Positions 57,960 to 64,000 of a stretch of DNA of 64,000 bases are shown here, piece after piece. The notes beneath the pieces were generated by a model, which was not told where the DNA came from, searched no databases, and was given only the letters and a program-made list of their open reading frames with translations. A program made the position numbers and the translations under genes. Origin of the DNA: Zea mays. Lineage: Eukaryota; Streptophyta; Magnoliopsida; Poales; Poaceae. Each line of letters begins with the position of its first letter. Positions within the stretch are counted from its first letter, which is position 1. The DNA is taken from the NCBI RefSeq assembly GCF_902167145.1, contig NC_050098.1, positions 37,132,501 to 37,196,500 of the forward strand. The letters run 5' to 3'.

Positions 57960-58450
57960 AATATATGCGTTCCCTTAGGAACCATAAAAAATCTCTTTGC
58001 CGTTTATTTTTCGGCTTCACCTCTTATTTTTCGGTGTTAGTTCTGCATCCCCTTAGGAACGTCTTTTGAACTTCTTCGCCTTCTATTTCGGCGGTATTCG
58101 CGTTGACTTTTCGCGCTTCGCCTTATATTTTGGCGATATTCGTGTTGACTTTTTGCGCTTCGCCTTGTATTTCGGCGGTATTTGGCTCTGCATTCCCTTT
58201 GGAACGACTTTTGAGCAGAAAACTTACACTGCGCTCCCTTGGGAACGACTTTTTGTAGCTTCGGCAAACTTACGTTGCGCTCCTTAGGAATGACTTTTGT
58301 AGTTTCGGTACATTTATGTTGCGCTCCTTAAGAATGACTTTTGTAGCTTCGGTAAAACTTGCAATGCAATTTTTAGGTCTGCATTCCCTTAGGAACGACT
58401 TTTTAGCTTCGACAGTTTTTGAGCTTCGTAAGTCTATAGGAAAGATATAT
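57960..58450. repeat. family tandem repeats downstream of the antisense gene
   Basis: Repeats of TTCGCGTTGACTTTT..GCGCTTCGCC with a period near 42 bp, and repeats of CCTTAGGAACGACTTTTGTA at irregular spacing, fill the stretch between the antisense gene and gag. They correspond to the 64-bp repeat at 1-190. The 57489-57959 stretch before them shows no gene. Confidence 0.75.
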
Positions 58451-58616
58451 TTCATTATGACAAGAACGAAGCTATTACAAGAAATTAAAAGTGACAAGAA
58501 GACTAGATTTACTTCAATTGTTCCTTATTAAAAAGAAAATGACAATGAATGTAAAATGCTTTAGAGGTAGGATATCTCTCAATAGATGTGTTTTGACTCT
58601 AGCACAGTACTGTTGA

Positions 58617-59221
58617 CTATGCGAGCTTCGGATTCCTCCCTGAGATCTCACTGCTGATGAGTCTGATGGCTCCCTTCTGGCTGCTGACCTCGTGAATAGG
58701 CAGGTTGTAGTGGTGGTGGAGGTGGAAGTTGTGGCCAAGAAGCCTGTGGCTGACTAGCCGAAGCAACAGAGCTGCAGGATGATTACCCACATACTCTGGT
58801 ATGTAGGGTGAGTGACACGAAGCAGTATGTAGGACCTGCTTCGGTTGACTTTGCCGGGCTTCGGCTTCTGCGATCTCCTTCTGCTTTTGGATGGTGATTT
58901 GGCACATTCTTGTAGTATGACCCTTGTCTTCACCACAAAATAGATAGAAAATCTTCCTGGGTTGGTCCCCATATCTTCCTCCGAAGCCCCTGGCGCCTCT
59001 ACCTCTTGGAGCTGGCGGCCGAAAAGAGCTTTGTTGCTACCCCGAAGATTGTGAAGAATACTGCGGCCTCTGTAGCTGACTTCCTCTGTCAACATTCTGA
59101 GTGTTGTGAATTGACCTGACATGCCTCGGGTGGATTCTTCCTCCGAAGCCCCTGGTCATCTCAGAGAACCTGTAAGCTTCCTCCCTTCTTTGGCGGAAGT
59201 CATTGTCAGCCCTGATGTACT
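58617..59221 (-). pseudogene. gag C-terminal part with damaged zinc knuckle
   Basis: The minus strand reads NNDFRQRREEAYRFSEMTRG-like gag sequence, then after frame changes PRKIFYLFCGEDKGHTTRMC and QITIQKQKEIAEAEARQSQP. CGEDKGHTTRMC is the second half of a CCHC knuckle, but the first Cys is Tyr (Y-L-F-C instead of C-x2-C). Frame is broken at least twice. The 5' part lies beyond the insertion at 59222. No protease or RT follows downstream (toward 58450). Confidence 0.7.
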
Positions 59222-59701
59222 TGTTGGAACTTGCTCTCCCGAGCAAGATGATCCAACGGGGGAGTGAAAGTAATGTAGACAAGGTTTTTTCTCAGGAAGG
59301 CAATTGCTCTGTTGATCTAGCCTCTCAAGGGCACTGTGCGGGGGTATTTATAGGTGCCTGAGTGCTCAGCATCTTGAGTTAAGGACGCATGTGCCCTCAG
59401 GCGCCCAGGTTATCCCCGAAATATTCCCATAAAGCAGGGTTACATGCCGTAATTACAGGGAAGCCTTTACAAATTAGGCCTGTAATGCGCAGTGGCCACG
59501 CGGGGCCTGTTACAATGGGCCAGATCACACGTGGGCCTCCGTGTTGGACGAGACCACGGGATGGGGCGACCTCGTCATAGGCCTTCGTCCTGCGACGCAT
59601 GGGACGAAGGGTGGAGTCTGCCAGTCGTCTTGTCTCCGTTGGTGCAGCGAGACTGGCGAAGGCATCGAGCGAAGGGTGGCGTCTTCGCCTTCGCCCCAAC
59701 A
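59222..59701 (-). repeat. 3' LTR of the fourth Tat-like element
   Basis: 480 bp, TGTTGGAACTTGCTC...TCGCCCCAACA as written. A TATA-like motif lies inside (GGTATTTATAGG, about 59343). The sequence differs from the other LTRs in the window, so this is a separate family. Confidence 0.7.
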
Positions 59702-59868
59702 TTTGCCCTCCGAGGGACCAGTTCGACTAAGTCATCTGGTGCCGTAGGCGTCTCTAGATGGTGGAGACGCTGCCCTCGCTCGAAGTGGTTCCGCGGGGGT
59801 TTTTGACATGACCGTTGATTGACGCCACACTGTTGGATTGCGGGTTTCCTGAAGCGTCGCGCCCTGTG

Positions 59869-59876
59869 TATAAAAG
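59869..59876 (+). promoter_or_regulatory. TATA box of the five-exon antisense gene
   Basis: TATAAAAG lies 168 bp after the LTR and 171 bp before the ATG at 60040. The leader is pyrimidine-rich (CTCGTCTTCCCTCC). Confidence 0.7.
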
Positions 59877-60039
59877 GGGGTGGGGGCGGCGCAGATTGAA
59901 ATTTACCTTTCTGCGCGCCGCGAAAACCCTAACCTCCCTTTCAAACTGCTCACTTTCTCGTCTTCCCTCCTTGCTCCTGTTTGTCAGAGATCTGGCCCGC
60001 GTGAAGCAGACCGCGCGCCGCCGTCGACGGTACGTAGCC

Positions 60040-63000
60040 ATGCCGTCTTCCTCCTCGTCTGCTGCGACCACGCCGACGACCGAGGCGTCGTCCGAAGATA
60101 CCTCGGGCACTGTGGCGGCGGCGGAGTTACGACCGGGTGATACGGTGGAATTCGGTGTTTCGCGGATGTCGTCGGTCCGCGTGCAAGATATGCAACGGTT
60201 GGGGTATTTTGGCGGCGGGGTTGGGCATGTCCCGGGGGCAGAGGAGGTTCCTGAGCCCGAGGGTGAATTGGTTGTTTTTGAGGCATTTTTCATCGCCGGC
60301 CTTCGTCTGCCTGCGCATCGTTTTGTGTTGGAGGTTCTGCAGAAGTTCGAAGTCCAGGTTCATCAGCTGACACCGAACGTCGTGGTGGCGTTGGCGAAGT
60401 ATGTCTAGGCAACGACGTCGTATGGCGGTCAGCCTTCGGTGGAAGTCTTCGCCAAACAATATTGTCTGCACTGGCAGAAGAGAAAAATTGGACATAAGAT
60501 TGTGCAATTCGGATCGTGCACTTTCACGCCGAAGTCCGGGAAGTCTTCGATGGAAGTTGTGGAGCTGGTCCCTTGTGCCCGAAATAAGTGGGGCAACTGG
60601 TGGGACTACTGGTTCTATGTTTCAGAGGCTGAAGTCGAAGACCACCCAGGGCTCCCTGCTACCATTATGTGCTCTCATTATTATGTGACATACCCGCCGT
60701 TTGAAGTGGCGGAGGATGAAGAGAATGAAAGGGCCCTTCGGATCGCTGCCCGTACGAGTAGTGGGCGTGATCTAGTTGAGGAATTCATAGGGTATGGGGT
60801 GTGGCCCTTGGCGCATGGATGGGCGCTGGGCGAAGTATGCCCTCACGAGATGCCCTCCCTGGGTGGGCAGAAAGTGCGAAGTCCGCTTTTTGCTTTGGAT
60901 GTGCGAGGGCGGGATCCTGCCGCGGTTGTGCGCGAGGCGGAGGATGGAGCGGTGCGAATTGTTGGGCGCTACGTGCCGAAGACGGAGTCCCAACGGTGCT
61001 GGGATATACGTGGATCCAACGACTGCTTGAATAGGGTCTTCGAGTTGAATCGTTTGCCGTATGACGGTTATCCTGGGGAAGACGTTGTCGACCGCCGCGG
61101 GAAAAAACCAGCGGCTGTGACTGAAGACGACCCCGCGCCGGAGGCCGCCCCAGCTACTAAGAAAAGGAAGCTAGGTACTGCGGTGGGAGAACTGGGGGTC
61201 TCCGATAGTTTTGCTATGGAGTTGATGGGGACATGCGCGGCCCCCGGGGGAAGGATGTCTTCGCCTGAGCTCCGGGAGTCTTCGGCGCGGATGCTGGAGG
61301 TTACCGGGGGTCGATGGCCCAAGAACGTTCCTATCCCCCGCGCGGCTGGCGAAGACTTCTCTACGTCTCGCATGGCTCGTGACTTGAGAGTGTTTCCTTA
61401 TGGGCCGAATATTGCTGCTGTTGTGTCGGCAGTGATGAACAAGGACCGTCAAGATGCTGTGCAGAAGCGCCGGGCGGTCATCAGGATGGTCGATCCCGTG
61501 CGCGAGGCGAAGAGGGCGCGAGGAAGCATGAAGGCTGCAGCCTCTGGCAGTGGCAAGCTGGTGCCGGCTGCGAAAACGGCTGCGCCCAGGGGCAGCAAAG
61601 CGTCGACAGGCAAGAAGGCTGCGGCCGCTGTCGGAACCAAGCCTCTCCCGGGCGGACCGTCGCCGGCGAAGCTGCCTCCGCCGGGGAAGCGTGTTGCTGA
61701 CTTCGGCACAAATATCAGTGTCGAGGATTATCTGGGTGGTAAGTGTTTTTTTTGACCGGAGACGTGTTGCAGGGTCGGGCGAGGGACAGTTGGTTGTTGT
61801 CCCGCCTTCGGTGGCAGCCACATCGCCATCGGCGGTGGTAAAGGCGAAGGGGGCCACACAGGACCCGTGGGCCTACTTTTGTGTGAGCGGCGAGATTTTG
61901 ATGGCCGCTGCCACTAGGGACATGGCGGGCACCATGTCCCAGCGGTTGAGGGAAGTGTATCAGCAGTTGTCGCAGCAGCTGACGCAGCAGCTGAAGCAAG
62001 TAAGTTGCGCTGGACTTTGATGTTTGCTATGTTTGGGTTCATGCTTTTGTCTCGTGAAGGTTTGACTTGTGTTTTTGCCAGGCGGCCGACTTCGCCGACT
62101 GTGTTGCGTCGGGCGTCCTGACTACGGACGTCGCCGCCGAAGTCGAGAATCTTCGGGCGCAGCACACGGATGCTGTCCGGGATAAGTCGGCCACGGAGAG
62201 CAAGAACCGCAGGCTGGCGGAGAAGGTGGCCGCCCTGGAGGCCAAGAAGACTGACCTCCGACGCCGGCTGGCGGAGGAGAGGAGGGAGGCTAACCAGGCC
62301 ATCGCTGAAGCGCAGGCTGCGCAAGCGGAGGCTAAGGTGGCGCTTGCGAAGGGTAGCCTCGCCAGCCTACTCGCCGAGGAGTGGGAGGCAAGGTTCAACG
62401 CCCTGCGCAGTCGCGTAGACAAGGCCGAGACTTCGGTGCGCTTAGAAGTCGTGCGGACGCACGCGCAGCTCATGGAGGCATACCGCGATCTGGGTGCACG
62501 GACTGCAGATTTCGAAGTGCCCGACCGCGAGGCCAGCCTCCGCTTCCTTGAATGGTTGCAGGAGGAGCTGCTGGTGCTCCCGACGATTATGCAGGGCTTC
62601 ATGTCCTACGCCTCCCTCGTCACATGCGAGGGGGCCATGAACGCGTTGTCACGCGAGGGGTGCAAACACTATGAGGTCTTCGACCAGTCAGATGACAACT
62701 TCGAGCGGGAGATTTTTAAGGTTGAAGACCCTGTGGTGAAGGATTCCGCGGGGGCACTCTTCGATCGGATGTGGGGCCCTCATGGTCGAGAGGCGGTTAG
62801 GGAGCGGTCTGACCGGGCGAGGGAGCAGGTAAAGTTTGTCTTTTGTTTCGTGTCGTTGAATGTGGGTACGCATGGTTTTGCTGAATCAGTGTGCTGTTGC
62901 TGCAGATGGCGCGTGCCGAGGATGTGGAAGACCTCGGACATCTGAATGGCATGCAGCCCGAGGCGGAGGTCAACCCGGTGCTGCCCGAGGCTGAGGTCGA

Positions 63001-63704
63001 CCCGGCACCGCCCCCAAAAACTAGTGAAGGCTCCCTCGCTGCCCCTGCGTCTACTGTGTCTTGTGGAGGCTCGTCGCCAGCCCCTGCGCCGATGGCGGAG
63101 GATCCCCCGAAGGAAGCGGCGGAGCTGGCAGCAGAGGATCCCATGGCGGCGGCTGGGTCTTCGCAGGTGGCTTAGTGGGTGTGGGGGAGTTAGTGAATTT
63201 TGTCTGTGTTATTGAACCTTGGTTGCTGCGCAGGTTCAGGATTTTGGGCCTGCGCATGCAACCGCTATTGCTAATTTTGTGGCGGCTTCGACCGTGGTTG
63301 CTGGAAATGAATCGGATGAGTCTGTGTCTAAGTTTTCTGAGTTTGATGATTCTGGGAGTTCGGTTGTGTGGACGGAAGAGTCTTCGGATGAGGACTTGGA
63401 TTACTTTGCGGCCTTGGATGTGGCTGCGGTGGAGGCTTCTCCGCGTGTGACGGATGCTGAAGTTTTTCCTGGTCCGAGTGCTGGGCGTAGGATGCGAAGG
63501 GCGGTGGCGAAGTGTAGAGTGAGTGAGGTGTATGGTGGTCGACTTCGTGTGGACCGGGCTGGCAAGCGAGAATTGTTGCCCTCGCCGGTTGGGGCGAGTG
63601 TAGGTGAGGGGGAGTTGCGAAGTCTTTTTGAGGGTGAGGAGCTGAGGTTAATGTTGTTTAACTATAGGAAGATGGGTATCATCCCGAAGGTTGAACCAAT
63701 GTAA
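60040..63704 (+). CDS. antisense PF04195-type gene, five exons, near-intact (one stop)
   Basis: Exons 60040-61738, 61773-61999, 62082-62828, 62906-63166 and 63234-63704; all four introns (34, 82, 77 and 67 bp) are GT-AG and all phases fit, giving 1135 codons ending in TAA. Exon 1 starts MPSSSSSAATTPTTEAS and has the PF04195-type domain (FEAFFIAGLRLPAHRFVLEV, VQVHQLTPNVVVALAKYV, WWDYWFYVSEAEVE). A linker with KKRKLG and an Ala/Lys/Pro-rich basic region follows, probably a nuclear signal. Exon 3 is a long Ala/Glu/Arg coiled coil (about 62150-62460) followed by a conserved globular part. Exons 4 and 5 are acidic Pro/Ala and Ser/Asp rich with a basic end. One TAG (60406-60408) stands where Trp is expected (V-W-A). 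The gene reads against the retroelement. Function unknown; splicing is inferred. Confidence 0.75.
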
Positions 63705-64000
63705 GGTGTGATGCCCTCGTTGTATGTATGTAACTATAATTTGTATTATGAGGTTGTGTGCTTTCGCTGATCCGGCCGTGCCCATGGGGGACTTGTGCAC
63801 TTGGTCTAGCACGTTTGTTATGTCGGTCCGGCTGCACCTGTAGTCGGTCTTTGCGCGGATAGTTTGTCGACGAAGATTTTTGCACGGATGTAATGTGCCT
63901 TCGATTTTGCGCACTCGTTGTGCTAGTCCGGCTGCACCCTTAGGCGACTCTTGCACGGATAGTCTTTTGATGAAGACTTCGATTTTACGCACTTGTTGTG
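63705..64000. other. non-coding 3' flank of the antisense gene
   Basis: Short direct repeats (GTCCGGCTGCACC at 63825 and 63927; GCACGGATAGT and GCGCGGATAGT) and no ORF of note. The position corresponds to the tandem-repeat zones seen after the antisense gene in the related elements. Confidence 0.5.

Larger units (their letters stand above)
53287..59221 (-). mobile_element. third Tat-like element: gag and antisense gene, no pol seen
   Basis: Inserted in the antisense gene of the 49382 element. On the minus strand the order is gag (59221-58617, cut by the next insertion), tandem repeats (58450-57960), an antisense gene (plus strand 54282-57488), a GCGAGGGGCTAC purine tract and the 3' LTR (53966-53287). 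There is no space for pol between gag and the repeats, so the element looks non-autonomous. It is the same family as the element at 1-4726 (LTR, antisense gene and repeats all match). Confidence 0.75.
59222..64000 (-). mobile_element. fourth Tat-like element, 3' part to the window end
   Basis: The LTR at 59222-59701 is inserted in the gag of the 53287 element. A TCGGAGGGCAAA tract (minus strand) next to 59701 sets the minus orientation. The rest of the window is its antisense gene (60040-63704) and about 300 bp of non-coding sequence with short repeats (CCGGCTGCACC, GCACGGATAGT). Gag, pol and the other LTR lie beyond the window. Confidence 0.7.

Overview
The window looks like grass nuclear DNA and most probably maize (Zea). 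It holds nested LTR retrotransposons, a Helitron 3' end that fits the maize terminal pattern exactly, an Opie/Ji-like copia LTR, Tourist, Stowaway and hAT MITEs, and one intron-rich plant gene. Only one gene looks like an intact host gene: a seven-exon, five-finger CCCH zinc-finger protein on the minus strand (11501-16688).

Layout. 1-4726: 3' part of a Tat-like Ty3/gypsy element (plus strand) with an antisense PF04195-type gene next to its 3' LTR. 4727-9742: remains of a Reina-like chromovirus, broken by a gag-only gypsy element (4927-8518) and a Tourist MITE (9083-9220). 9956-10517: one Tourist-like MITE inside another. 11501-16688: the CCCH gene; its introns hold a 293-bp SMART-type mini-LTR element, a Stowaway, a small Helitron and a run of 20 G. 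16.7-22.9 kb: intergenic DNA with a clean hAT element (8-bp TSD), interlocked MITE palindromes and a Helitron carrying a PP2C gene piece. 22912-29160: a complete copia element (TSD TTTTC) with three lesions. 29.2-32.8 kb: relics, including a broken PELPK-like proline-rich gene and an LTR with a Met-type PBS. 32841-49381: an Opie-like copia element (minus), split by a complete 13.46-kb Tat element (34863-48322, TSD GATAT). 49382 to the end: three more minus-oriented Tat-like elements, each inserted in the previous one (49382, 53287, 59222).

The main biological point is a layout that recurs in the Tat-like elements. Between the coding part and the 3' LTR there is a gene on the opposite strand with its own TATA box, a leader, a PF04195-type ('putative gypsy type transposon') domain and spliceosomal introns. 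The best copy (60040-63704) reads as five exons with GT-AG junctions in phase throughout and one stop codon. Because the introns are antisense to the element's genomic RNA, they would not be spliced out of it, so retrotransposition would preserve them. The PF04195 proteins and the extra ORFs of Tat elements are known; the promoter, the exon structure and the four-fold recurrence here are read from the sequence.
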